The position numbers and the translations under genes were made by a program. The notes under the pieces were generated by a model. The model did no database searches. It had not been told where the DNA came from and saw nothing but the letters and a program-made list of their open reading frames with translations. A stretch of 64,000 nt of DNA from assembly GCA_019090795.1 (NCBI GenBank), contig JAHRVG010000025.1, positions 1 through 64,000 of the forward strand. Reading direction: 5' to 3'. How positions within the stretch are numbered: position 1 is the first letter of the stretch; every line of letters starts with the position of its first letter. Positions 44,808 to 53,335 of the stretch are shown piece after piece. This DNA is from Paracoccaceae bacterium. GTDB lineage: Bacteria; Pseudomonadota; Alphaproteobacteria; Rhodobacterales; Rhodobacteraceae.

Positions 44808-45395
44808 TTAACTGTCAGGTGTATCTGCCGCAATCACCGCCCGTAAAATTGCTACTGCATCTGCGGAATCCCATTCAGCATCTCCCCGCAGGCGCGCAAC
44901 CTCGCGGCCCTGCCGATCCAGTATCATCGTCATGGGCAAGCCAAGCACCGCCATACGCCGTGCATAAGCCTGTTTTGGGTCGCGCAGGATCGGCAGAGAC
45001 GTCACATTGATCTTGGCAAAAAACGCCTCAATCATCGGTACTGGATTGCGGCCAGTCGCCATGGTCACAACCGCAAAATCCTCCCCGCCCAACTCCTTCT
45101 CCAATGCCTCTAGCATCGGCATTTCTTTGCGACACGGTGCACACCATGTGGCCCAGAAGTTTAACAATATAACCTTGCCCTTGAATGCGGAGATGTCCAT
45201 CTCAGCCCCGTCTTTATCGACAAAGGAAACCACTACCGGATCTTTGGCCACAGCATGAAACGCCAGTTTGCGCATATCACCGGCCCGCATTTCGCGCAGG
45301 GCATCAATATCCAGACCGCCCGCTAACACAGGGTTTGCACCAAGCGTCACAGCGGCGTATAGCGTTGCGGCAACAAGTATTTTCATCAGGGTCAT
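44808..45395 (-). CDS. TlpA-like periplasmic thioredoxin
   Basis: A 195-residue disulfide reductase of the TlpA/ResA type. A signal sequence or anchor (residues 1-25, ending near VLAG) is followed by a thioredoxin fold with WCAPC (C85, C88) and the cis-proline region GLPMTMIL. Such proteins reduce cytochrome c apoproteins or cytochrome oxidase copper sites in the periplasm; the partner here is unknown. An ATG at 45386 is an alternative start. It is divergent from argH with only 32 bp between the start codons, a spacing common to this pair in Rhodobacteraceae. Confidence 0.9.
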   Translation of the reverse strand: MTLMKILVAATLYAAVTLGANPVLAGGLDIDALREMRAGDMRKLAFHAVAKDPVVVSFVDKDGAEMDISAFKGKVILLNFWATWCAPCRKEMPMLEALEKELGGEDFAVVTMATGRNPVPMIEAFFAKINVTSLPILRDPKQAYARRMAVLGLPMTMILDRQGREVARLRGDAEWDSADAVAILRAVIAADTPDS

Positions 45396-45427
45396 AACTG
45401 GCCTCTCAGTTCCAAGGGTCTGCCACC

Positions 45428-46822
45428 ATGTCTGACAAATCGTCATCGAATGCAATGTGGGGCGGTCGCTTTGCCTCTGGTCCCGATGCCATCATGGAGG
45501 CAATCAACGCCTCGATTGATTTTGACAAACGGATGGCTGGCCAGGATATCGAGGCCTCCCGCGCCCATGCGGCAATGCTCGCCAAACAGGGTATCATCAC
45601 CAATAGCGATGCCGAGGCCATTCGGGAAGGCCTGCTCACGGTGTTGTCAGAAATTGAAAGCGGAACGTTCAAATACTCACGCGCTCTGGAAGATATCCAT
45701 ATGAATGTGGAATCGCGCCTCAAAGAAATCATCGGGGAACCGGCAGGGCGTTTGCACACCGGGCGTTCGCGCAATGACCAAGTGGCGAATGATTTCAAAA
45801 TGTGGGTGCGTGACCAGTTTGACGCGGCAATCAGTGGTATTGATGTGCTCACCGCCGCGCTGCTGGGGCAGGCAGAGGCAGGGGCCGATATGGTGATGCC
45901 CGGCTTTACCCATTTGCAGGTGGCGCAGCCCGTGACTTGGGGCCACCACATGCTGGCCTATGTTGAAATGTTCAACCGCGATAAATCCCGCATGATCGAC
46001 GCGCGCAAGCGGATGAATGAATGTGTGCTGGGTGCAGCGGCGCTGGCGGGAACATCCTTCCCGTTGGATCGCGATATGACAGCTCAGGCGCTCGGTTTTG
46101 ATCGCCCCTCTGCCAACTCACTTGATTCCGTGTCCGACCGTGACTTCGCACTGGATTTCCTTTCCGCCGCCTCGATCTGTGCCACCCACCTGTCGCGCTT
46201 TGCCGAGGAGCTGGTGATTTGGTCCACGGTGCAATTCAAATTTGTTACCCTGTCGGATCGCTTCTCGACGGGTTCTTCGATCATGCCGCAAAAGAAAAAC
46301 CCCGATGCTGCGGAACTGATCCGTGCCAAGGTCGCGCGCATAAACGGCTCGCTTGTGGGCCTGCTGACAGTGATGAAAGGCCTGCCGCTGGCCTATTCCA
46401 AGGACATGCAAGAAGATAAAGAACAGGTGTTTGATGCCGCCGACAGCCTGATGCTGGCGCTTGCCGCTATGGCTGGAATGGTCGCGGACATGACCCCCAA
46501 TAAGCCCGAGCTGGAAATTGCCGCCGCCACCGGATTTTCCACCGCCACCGACCTCGCCGACTGGCTGGTGCGCGCCCTGAACATGCCGTTCCGCGATGCC
46601 CACCACGTCACCGGTGCATTGGTGAAAATGGCCGAGGATGGGGGTGTAGACTTGCCGGAGCTGACGCTCGAACAGATGCAGAGCGAATGTGCGGAAATCA
46701 CCGACGCTGTGTTCGAGGTGCTAGGCGTTCACAATTCTGTCGCTAGCCGTGTAAGCTATGGCGGCACAGCACCTGAAAACGTGCGCAAACAAATAGCGCG
46801 CTGGCGTGGGGAGATTGGATAA
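45428..46822 (+). CDS. argH: Argininosuccinate lyase
   Basis: A 464-residue enzyme of the fumarase/aspartase superfamily that splits argininosuccinate into arginine and fumarate. The signature [12 protein letters not shown] lies at about 281-292, [10 protein letters not shown] near 115 and [13 protein letters not shown] near 162. Length is normal. Its stop overlaps the start of a tiny lipoprotein gene (TAATG), followed by DUF2834 and lysA, an amino-acid gene order frequent in this family. Confidence 0.96.
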   Translation: MSDKSSSNAMWGGRFASGPDAIMEAINASIDFDKRMAGQDIEASRAHAAMLAKQGIITNSDAEAIREGLLTVLSEIESGTFKYSRALEDIHMNVESRLKEIIGEPAGRLHTGRSRNDQVANDFKMWVRDQFDAAISGIDVLTAALLGQAEAGADMVMPGFTHLQVAQPVTWGHHMLAYVEMFNRDKSRMIDARKRMNECVLGAAALAGTSFPLDRDMTAQALGFDRPSANSLDSVSDRDFALDFLSAASICATHLSRFAEELVIWSTVQFKFVTLSDRFSTGSSIMPQKKNPDAAELIRAKVARINGSLVGLLTVMKGLPLAYSKDMQEDKEQVFDAADSLMLALAAMAGMVADMTPNKPELEIAAATGFSTATDLADWLVRALNMPFRDAHHVTGALVKMAEDGGVDLPELTLEQMQSECAEITDAVFEVLGVHNSVASRVSYGGTAPENVRKQIARWRGEIG

Positions 46823-46917
46823 TGCGGAAGTATATTGTTGTGTTGATGTGCTGTGGATGGGCTGTCGCTGGTTGCGGGATCAAGGGTGATCCGCTGCCTG
46901 TAACACAGGGGGAGTAA
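46822..46917 (+). CDS. lptM: LptM/YifL/LppL-like small lipoprotein (31 aa)
   Basis: A 31-residue lipopeptide, too short for most ORF cut-offs. It has a signal stretch [18 protein letters not shown] with lipobox VAGC (cysteine 18), then GIKGDPLPV, which matches the C-G-x-K-G-x-L pattern of LptM (YifL) and LppL. E. coli LptM stabilises the LptD-LptE complex during oxidative maturation. The ATG overlaps the argH stop, and GGGGAG lies 8 nt upstream. The neighbourhood (before lysA) is the same as for lppL in Pseudomonas, supporting the assignment. The mature peptide is only 14 residues. Confidence 0.82.
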   Translation: MRKYIVVLMCCGWAVAGCGIKGDPLPVTQGE

Positions 46918-47041
46918 TCCATCCATCAGGCCCTACCCGATGCTGCGGGAGGGTGTGGTGGGTTGAGAATTCAACGGTTTTATTGTTAAGTAATCGGGTT
47001 GGGTGTACTCCCCAAATAAAACCCCCACGGGAGCCACCCAT

Positions 47042-47314
47042 ATGTCCATCCTCCGCCTGATCTATCTATCCCTGGCCATTGTTGGCATCATCCTGCCGAT
47101 ACGCCGGTTCCTTGCGGAGCCGACCCTGAACGCCTCCAGTTTCTCCACCGACATGATTATCACCGCCGCCGCCCTCAGCGTCTGGATCATCGCCGAGGTT
47201 TACGTGCGCCGCGATTACTGGGTTGCGCTGGTCTGCATCCCCGCTATCTTCGCCATCGGCGTTTCTTGCGCCTTTCCGCTCTATCTGTTCCTTAGAACAC
47301 GCCCCATCAAGTAA
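47042..47314 (+). CDS. DUF2834 small membrane protein
   Basis: A 90-residue inner-membrane protein with three hydrophobic segments (about 3-19, 33-53, 62-83). Family features are the tyrosine-leucine rich start, LSVWIIAEVYVRRDYW and the terminal IGVSCAFPLYLFLRTRP. Function is unknown. The frame opens 13 codons upstream, but the ATG at 47042 follows GGAG at a good distance. It lies between the LptM-like gene and lysA, 7 bp before the latter. Confidence 0.85.
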   Translation: MSILRLIYLSLAIVGIILPIRRFLAEPTLNASSFSTDMIITAAALSVWIIAEVYVRRDYWVALVCIPAIFAIGVSCAFPLYLFLRTRPIK

Positions 47315-47321
47315 GGCCCCC

Positions 47322-48593
47322 ATGGATCACTTTATCTATCGCAACGGCATCCTGCACGCCGAAGACGTAGCCCTGCCAGACATCGCCGCTGCTGTTGGAA
47401 CACCGTTCTATGTTTATTCCGCCGCTACTCTCACCCGCCATTTTCGTGTGTTTGATGAGGCTTTGGAGGGCATGGACCACCTTGTGTGCTACGCCATGAA
47501 GGCTAATTCAAACCTTGCCGTGTTGAAACTGCTGGCCGATCAGGGCGCTGGCATGGATGTGGTATCAAGCGGTGAATATCTGCGCGCCAAAGCGGTGGGT
47601 GTCCCGGGCGACAAGATCGTCTTTTCCGGTGTTGGTAAAACCCGTGAGGAAATGGAGCTGGTGATCAAAGGAGGCATTCGCCAATTCAATGTGGAGTCTG
47701 AACCAGAGCTGTACCTGCTCAGCAAAGTGGCAAGCGAGTTGGGGGCAACGGTTCCGATCACCGTGCGGGTAAACCCCGATGTAGACGCCAAGACCCACGC
47801 CAAAATCGCCACGGGCAAGTCTGAAAACAAATTTGGCATCCCCATCGCCAAAGCCCGCGCAGTTTACGCCGAAGCCGCCAAATTGCCGGGGATCGAGGTT
47901 GTCGGAATTGACGTGCACATTGGTTCGCAATTGACTGATCTGACACCCTACAGAACCGCCTTTGAAAAGGTCAAGGAGCTGACGCTTGAACTGCGCGCCG
48001 ATGGTCACGATATTCGCCGTCTTGACCTCGGGGGTGGCCTTGGTATCCCTTACGAGCGTTCCAATGAGGCCCCTCCACTACCAATGGAATACGGGCAGGT
48101 AGTGCGCGAAACGGTGGGTGATCTGGGCTGCGAAATCGAAATCGAACCGGGGCGTTTGATTGCGGGCAATGCGGGGCTGATGGTGTCTAGTGTCATTTAC
48201 CGCAAAAACGGCGAGGGCCGCGATTTCCTTATACTGGATGCGGCCATGAACGATCTTATCCGCCCCGCCATGTACGAGGCCCACCACGATATCGTGCCAG
48301 TAATAGAACCCCTTGCCGCAGCCGAGCAAACCCCCGTTGATATTGTCGGTCCTGTTTGCGAATCCGGCGATACATTTGCCAAACAACGCAACCTGCCGCA
48401 CATGGGTGACGGTGATCTGATCGCCTTCCGCTCGGCAGGTGCTTATGGTGCGGTAATGGCTTCGGAGTATAATTCCCGCCCGTTGATCCCCGAAGTTTTG
48501 GTGATGGGCGATCAATTTGCGGTTATCCGCGCACGCCCCACCTTTGAAGAAATGTTAAACCGCGATAAGATACCGGAGTGGCTCCAGAATTAA
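47322..48593 (+). CDS. lysA: Diaminopimelate decarboxylase
   Basis: A 423-residue fold-type III PLP enzyme that makes L-lysine from meso-diaminopimelate, the last step of the pathway. PLP lysine K60 lies in CYAMKAN; HIGSQ near 205, the DLGGGLG block near 225 and the substrate-side PVCESGD cysteine near 345 are all present. The ATG at 47322 is chosen because the family sequence starts there. It belongs to the argH-lptM-DUF2834-lysA-DUF4175 run. Confidence 0.96.
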   Translation: MDHFIYRNGILHAEDVALPDIAAAVGTPFYVYSAATLTRHFRVFDEALEGMDHLVCYAMKANSNLAVLKLLADQGAGMDVVSSGEYLRAKAVGVPGDKIVFSGVGKTREEMELVIKGGIRQFNVESEPELYLLSKVASELGATVPITVRVNPDVDAKTHAKIATGKSENKFGIPIAKARAVYAEAAKLPGIEVVGIDVHIGSQLTDLTPYRTAFEKVKELTLELRADGHDIRRLDLGGGLGIPYERSNEAPPLPMEYGQVVRETVGDLGCEIEIEPGRLIAGNAGLMVSSVIYRKNGEGRDFLILDAAMNDLIRPAMYEAHHDIVPVIEPLAAAEQTPVDIVGPVCESGDTFAKQRNLPHMGDGDLIAFRSAGAYGAVMASEYNSRPLIPEVLVMGDQFAVIRARPTFEEMLNRDKIPEWLQN

Positions 48594-48611
48594 ACCGCTA
48601 AAGGTGCAATA

Positions 48612-51239
48612 ATGCAGGACAGCGCAGAACAGACTTCCAGCAAGGCGATGAATTCGCTGCGCACCCGCCTGCGCCTGACGCAGGGTGCGATTGCGCTGGA
48701 ACGGTTTGTGCGCAGTTTTTGGCCGGTGATCAGCTGGACATTGCTGGTGCTCGCAGTGATCCGCGTTGGTTTACTGGCCGATGCAGGCCCCACGGTGCTG
48801 GCTGTGATCTTGATCGTTTCCGCCGTTTGCGGGGTCTATTTGCTGCTCATAGGGTTGCGCAATTTTCGCTGGCCCAACCGTATTGATGCTATCAACCGGC
48901 TTGACCAATCCCTGCCGGGCCGCCCGTTACAAGCCCTTGGTGACCATCAGGTTATCGGTGCAGGTGACTCCGCTTCCAAATATCTTTGGGCCCGTCATAT
49001 TCAGCGCATGGCAGAGGCAGCGAATAAATCCACTGCCGCCAAACCCGACCTGCGCCTTGCTCGACGTGATCCTTGGGCTTTGCGCCTGATGGCAATTTTT
49101 CTGTGTGCCGCAGCCCTGATTTTCGCCCGTGTTGATCCGGTACAAAGCTTGATCAACGGCTTGAACCCGCAGGGCCAGAATCTTGCCACCGGTCCCAGCT
49201 TTGAAGGCTGGGCCGAACCGCCGGACTATACGGGGAAACCTACGATATACCTCAATAATATCGACAGTGGCACCACGTTGGAGCTTCCCCAAGGCAGCGT
49301 TATCACCCTGCGCATTTATGGCGGCAGCAAATCTGCGTCGCTATCTGAAACGGTCAGTAAAAACGGCAATACCCAACTGCCGAACGAAGAAACCGACCTT
49401 GCCGAAGTTAACTTTGAAATTACCCGCACTGGCAACATTACCCTATCGCCAAGCTCGGGTGCTTCGAACCACTGGCCGGTTGTTATGATCCCTGATCTGG
49501 TTCCGACAGTGGCGTTGGCAGGCGAGGTAACCCGCACCGTGCAGGGCGCGCTCAAGATGCCATTTCACGCGAAGGATGATTATGGTGTTATAGGCGGCAC
49601 AGTCACAATCGCCCTGCAACTCGATCAGGTAGACCGCCGCCACGGCCTTGTGCTTGAACCCGAGGACCGCGCTCAAGTCGTCTTTGATCTGCCCTTACCG
49701 TTCAATAGCGCCACCACTGATTTCACTGAAACCGTGATCGAAGACCTTGCCCAACACCCTTGGGCTGGCTTGCCAGTTAAAATCTCGTTGCAAGTACAGG
49801 ATGACGCAGGCCAAAGCGGGGAAATTCCAGCACTCACCGTGCCGATGCCTGGCAAGCGGTTCTTTGATACCCTTGCAGGTGCCGTGGCCGAACAACGCCG
49901 CGATCTGCTGTGGAACCGCGATAATGCCAAGCGTATTGCGATGATTTTGCGCGCCATTACCCACCAGCCGGATACTATTTTCGATGATGAAAAGGCCTAT
50001 CTGGTTATCCGAACCGCCCTGCGCCGCCTTGAGCTTAATGCCCCAAAAGGCCTGAGCGATGAAACCCGCGACGAGGTGGCAGAAATGTTGTGGAAAGCCG
50101 CCTTGCTGATTGAGGATGGCGACCTGTCCGATGCCCGCGAACGTCTGAAACGCGCGCAAGAACGGCTGTCAGAGGCGATGAAAAATGGCGCTACGGACGC
50201 CGAAATCGCCGAGCTGATGGAGGAGTTGCGCAAGGCCACCAAGCAATACATGCGCGAGTTGGCCCGCGAGCAGCGCGAAAACCCCAAGAAAGACGAACTT
50301 GCCGGTGAACAGCCCAGCATGGAGGTTTCTCCCGACCAGTTACAACAGATGCTGGACCGGATTGAGGAACTGATGAAACAGGGCCGCATGGATGAGGCCC
50401 GCGAGTTGATGCAGCAACTCCAGCAGATGATGGAAAACATGCAGGTGACCGAACGCGGGCAGGGCGGTGATGGTGAACCGGGAGAGCATGACAGGGAAGA
50501 CATGCAAGACACCCTGCGCCAGCAACAGGACCTTGCCGATGAAACCTTTCGCCAACGGCAAGAGGAATTCAACGAAGCGCGGCGACGCCAAATGCAGGAC
50601 CAGCAACAACAGGGCCAAAACCAGCAAGGCGCGCAGAGTGAAGGCAGTGAACAGGGCCAACAACAAGGCGATCAGCAGCAAGGCAACCAGCAAGGTGGCA
50701 ATCAGGGCGAGGCCAACAATCAACAGCAACAGGGCGGTGGGCCGGGGCAGGGTGACCAGCTCAACGATCTGGCCGACCGCCAACAAGCTTTGCGCAATCT
50801 GCTGGGCGAGCGTCGCGGCCAGATGTCAACTGGCGATCCGAACAATGAGAACGCCCTCCAGCGCTCGCTGGAAGAGGGCGAACGTCAAATGGGCGAGGCC
50901 GGAAAGAACCTGGCACAGGGCGATACTGAAGGCGCGCTCGATAATCAGGCCAGTGCCATGGAGGCCCTGCGTCAGGGGATGCGAGAAATGGAACAGGCAG
51001 ACTCGCAGCAAAGCAAAGGTCAAGGTCGACAACAAGGCCGATCCGCAGACAACCAGCGCGACCCACTGGGGCGCGGTGTTAGTCGCAACGGCAGTGCAGA
51101 AACCAACGGACCACTAAATGCCGAAGACGCCTATCGCCGCTCGCGCGAAGTTATGGACGAAATCCGCAAACGATCGGGTGATAGAACCCGCCCGACGCTG
51201 GAACTGGATTATTTGAAACGGTTGCTGGATCGGTTTTAG
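48612..51239 (+). CDS. TIGR02302 / DUF4175 membrane protein with Q-rich segment
   Basis: An 875-residue protein of a family found almost only in alphaproteobacteria, with unknown function. Two transmembrane helices lie at about 35-80 and a third at about 155-172. A large periplasmic or cytosolic middle part follows, then a long helical, charged region (about 500-650) and a glutamine/glycine-rich low-complexity segment (about 658-716), with a conserved C-terminus rich in arginine (DEIRKRSGDRTRPTLELDYL). It starts 18 bp after lysA and is probably co-transcribed; lysA-TIGR02302 neighbourhood is a family habit. Confidence 0.9.
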   Translation: MQDSAEQTSSKAMNSLRTRLRLTQGAIALERFVRSFWPVISWTLLVLAVIRVGLLADAGPTVLAVILIVSAVCGVYLLLIGLRNFRWPNRIDAINRLDQSLPGRPLQALGDHQVIGAGDSASKYLWARHIQRMAEAANKSTAAKPDLRLARRDPWALRLMAIFLCAAALIFARVDPVQSLINGLNPQGQNLATGPSFEGWAEPPDYTGKPTIYLNNIDSGTTLELPQGSVITLRIYGGSKSASLSETVSKNGNTQLPNEETDLAEVNFEITRTGNITLSPSSGASNHWPVVMIPDLVPTVALAGEVTRTVQGALKMPFHAKDDYGVIGGTVTIALQLDQVDRRHGLVLEPEDRAQVVFDLPLPFNSATTDFTETVIEDLAQHPWAGLPVKISLQVQDDAGQSGEIPALTVPMPGKRFFDTLAGAVAEQRRDLLWNRDNAKRIAMILRAITHQPDTIFDDEKAYLVIRTALRRLELNAPKGLSDETRDEVAEMLWKAALLIEDGDLSDARERLKRAQERLSEAMKNGATDAEIAELMEELRKATKQYMRELAREQRENPKKDELAGEQPSMEVSPDQLQQMLDRIEELMKQGRMDEARELMQQLQQMMENMQVTERGQGGDGEPGEHDREDMQDTLRQQQDLADETFRQRQEEFNEARRRQMQDQQQQGQNQQGAQSEGSEQGQQQGDQQQGNQQGGNQGEANNQQQQGGGPGQGDQLNDLADRQQALRNLLGERRGQMSTGDPNNENALQRSLEEGERQMGEAGKNLAQGDTEGALDNQASAMEALRQGMREMEQADSQQSKGQGRQQGRSADNQRDPLGRGVSRNGSAETNGPLNAEDAYRRSREVMDEIRKRSGDRTRPTLELDYLKRLLDRF

Positions 51240-51298
51240 GACGTTACGCTTTTATTTAGGCGATTAAGGCCATTCAATAAATTTTAAAGGAGATAACT

Positions 51299-52942
51299 AT
51301 GGCGATATTTAATGGAACCGATGGAAACGATCAGGATTTCGGGGTTTTTACAGGCACAGGCGCAAACGATACCTTTAACATGTATGGCGGCGATGACTGG
51401 ATGAGTAGTTCTGGCGGCAATGACACCTTTTTTGGCGGAAGCGGCTCTGATGTTGTGAATTATGAATTTCAAGGCGCTGGTGTTTTTATTAACAACACTT
51501 CGGCGGCAATTGGGGGCGTTTCAGCTTTCTCAGTCGATAAATCTTCTGGTGGAACTGATGTTCTGGACAGCATTGAGGCGTTTCACGGTACGTCTTTCGG
51601 TGATGTAATCTATAAAGGGGATGACAGCGGGCACATTTTCGCCAGCGCCGGCGATGATGAGATACATTTAGGGGCCAACGGTGGCTGGGTTTCATTGGGC
51701 AGTGGTGATGATACTTTGATGGGTCACGGTGGTTGGGTAAACTTGGATTACGGAAGCGACCATCCTGACACCGCAGGCGCGCAATCCAATGGCATCACAG
51801 TTATTTGGTCCGGCTATGGCAAAGGCACGGTAACTGATGACGGTTGGGGCGGCACGGATACCTTTAGCGGTGTTTCCAACATCCAGGGCAGTGCGCATAA
51901 TGATGTTTTTGATGGCAGCGCAGTTACTGCTACCTCTACTCATGGGATGAATGCAAATGGCGGTGATGGCGATGATACATTTATTGGGTCAGCGGGTTGG
52001 GATTTTTGGATAGGTGGCAAAGGCAACGATACCTTTGACGGCAATTATACATATTCTGCTGGCGATGATGACAGTGTAAACTATTTCAATGAAGGTGGCG
52101 AAAACGGCGTTATGGTCAATATGCTGGCAGGATACGCGCGGGATACATTCGGGGACTTTGATACGCTAATTGGCATAGAATCTGTTCAAGGAACCAATCA
52201 AATTGATGTTTTCACCAGCGGCATGAATTTCACGAGTTTTCGTGGATTTGGCGGGGGTGACATTTTCATTGGCAGTCAGGCAGTTGGCAGTTGGTACAAC
52301 CGTGTAGATTATGCACAAGATGATAATGAAACCGGTAATGGCGTAAAGGTAGATTTGGCAAAAACCGGCTCTGGCTTATACAGTTCCAAGGGTTGGGGAC
52401 AAGCCACAGATGGTTGGGGCGATACCGACCACATCTATAACATAGACTATATACGCGGCTCTGATCTGCGCGACACGATACTCGGCGATAATGACAATAA
52501 CAGGTTTCGTGGGCGTGATGGCAATGACAAATTGAAGGGCCGCGGTGGCGATGATTTGCTGCAAGGCGAAGATGGCAATGATGTGTTACTCGGAGATGCC
52601 GGTAAAGACGATCTTCAGGGCGGCGATGGCCGGGACAAGCTTTACGGTGGCAAAGGTGCTGATCGTCTGACCGGTGGATCTGACAATGACGTCTTGAAAG
52701 GCAATGCCGGAAACGATGTGTTCATTTTTAACGGCACCGCGAATGAAGGCAAAGATACAATCAAGGATTTCAAAGACGGTTCCGACATGATCGAAATAAG
52801 CGGTGTTGCTTTCGCTGAGGTGACCCTCAAGAAAGAAAATGGCGGAAGCGACACGCGTGTCATTCTCGATAGTGGCACTGAAATTCTGCTTAAGAATGTG
52901 GTCAAAGCCGATATTGACGCCAGTGATTTCGATTTTGTCTGA
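51299..52942 (+). CDS. RTX-type calcium-binding secreted protein
   Basis: A 547-residue acidic, glycine-rich protein with RTX nonapeptides (GGxGxDxLx) concentrated at about 393-475 and scattered copies before. It lacks an N-terminal signal peptide and ends DFDFV, which suits an uncleaved type I secretion signal. No enzymatic domain is visible. Four longer repeats (about 60-105, 164-206, 269-306, 347-395) share a V-x-V ... WGxTDTL ... I-x-GS/T ... D-V pattern. A good ribosome site (AAGGAGA) precedes the ATG. Single gene with a strong terminator. A PrtD/HlyD pair that could export it lies at 3.0-6.1 kb. Confidence 0.9.
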   Translation: MAIFNGTDGNDQDFGVFTGTGANDTFNMYGGDDWMSSSGGNDTFFGGSGSDVVNYEFQGAGVFINNTSAAIGGVSAFSVDKSSGGTDVLDSIEAFHGTSFGDVIYKGDDSGHIFASAGDDEIHLGANGGWVSLGSGDDTLMGHGGWVNLDYGSDHPDTAGAQSNGITVIWSGYGKGTVTDDGWGGTDTFSGVSNIQGSAHNDVFDGSAVTATSTHGMNANGGDGDDTFIGSAGWDFWIGGKGNDTFDGNYTYSAGDDDSVNYFNEGGENGVMVNMLAGYARDTFGDFDTLIGIESVQGTNQIDVFTSGMNFTSFRGFGGGDIFIGSQAVGSWYNRVDYAQDDNETGNGVKVDLAKTGSGLYSSKGWGQATDGWGDTDHIYNIDYIRGSDLRDTILGDNDNNRFRGRDGNDKLKGRGGDDLLQGEDGNDVLLGDAGKDDLQGGDGRDKLYGGKGADRLTGGSDNDVLKGNAGNDVFIFNGTANEGKDTIKDFKDGSDMIEISGVAFAEVTLKKENGGSDTRVILDSGTEILLKNVVKADIDASDFDFV

Positions 52943-52949
52943 GGTTTTT

Positions 52950-52983
52950 GGGTTGGCTGGGTTCTGCCCAGCCAACCCGTTTT
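52950..52983 (+). terminator. Strong Rho-independent terminator of the RTX gene
   Basis: Perfect 12-bp stem GGGTTGGCTGGG (52950-52961) / CCCAGCCAACCC (52967-52978), loop TTCTG, then GTTTT, 8 bp after the stop codon. Confidence 0.93.
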
Positions 52984-53092
52984 AAGCAATCCCGGTCATA
53001 AAGGCATCAAGTTTCGCCAATGAGTGCCGTCATCGGTCTGGCACCGGTGCCCAGATTCTATATCTGGCAGTATCGTGCCTTTGTCCGGCTTA

Positions 53093-53314
53093 TTACAGCC
53101 AAATGGCCAACAGCCGAAACACGGCATTGGGCAAATCCTGAATCGCTAGGGCCTGTCCCGACAGGAACCAGGCCCAGACAATCAACGCACCGCCGATCAA
53201 TATCCCGATGACCGAATATAGCGGCGAGCGTTGCTCTACCATTGCGTTTGCAATTCCTACAGCGCTTAGGATCAGCAACAACACGCCACCCACCAGTTGA
53301 AAATCATACGCCAT
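53093..53314 (-). CDS. Small hypothetical membrane protein, 73 aa
   Basis: A protein with two hydrophobic helices (about 7-23 and 33-53) and no known domain. It lies 21 bp downstream of pyk on the same strand, so it is probably the second gene of that operon. The ATG at 53314 is preceded by GGGTAAAG. No function is suggested by the sequence. Confidence 0.72.
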   Translation of the reverse strand: MAYDFQLVGGVLLLILSAVGIANAMVEQRSPLYSVIGILIGGALIVWAWFLSGQALAIQDLPNAVFRLLAIWL

Positions 53315-53335
53315 CTTTACCCTTCGCGCAGAGGT

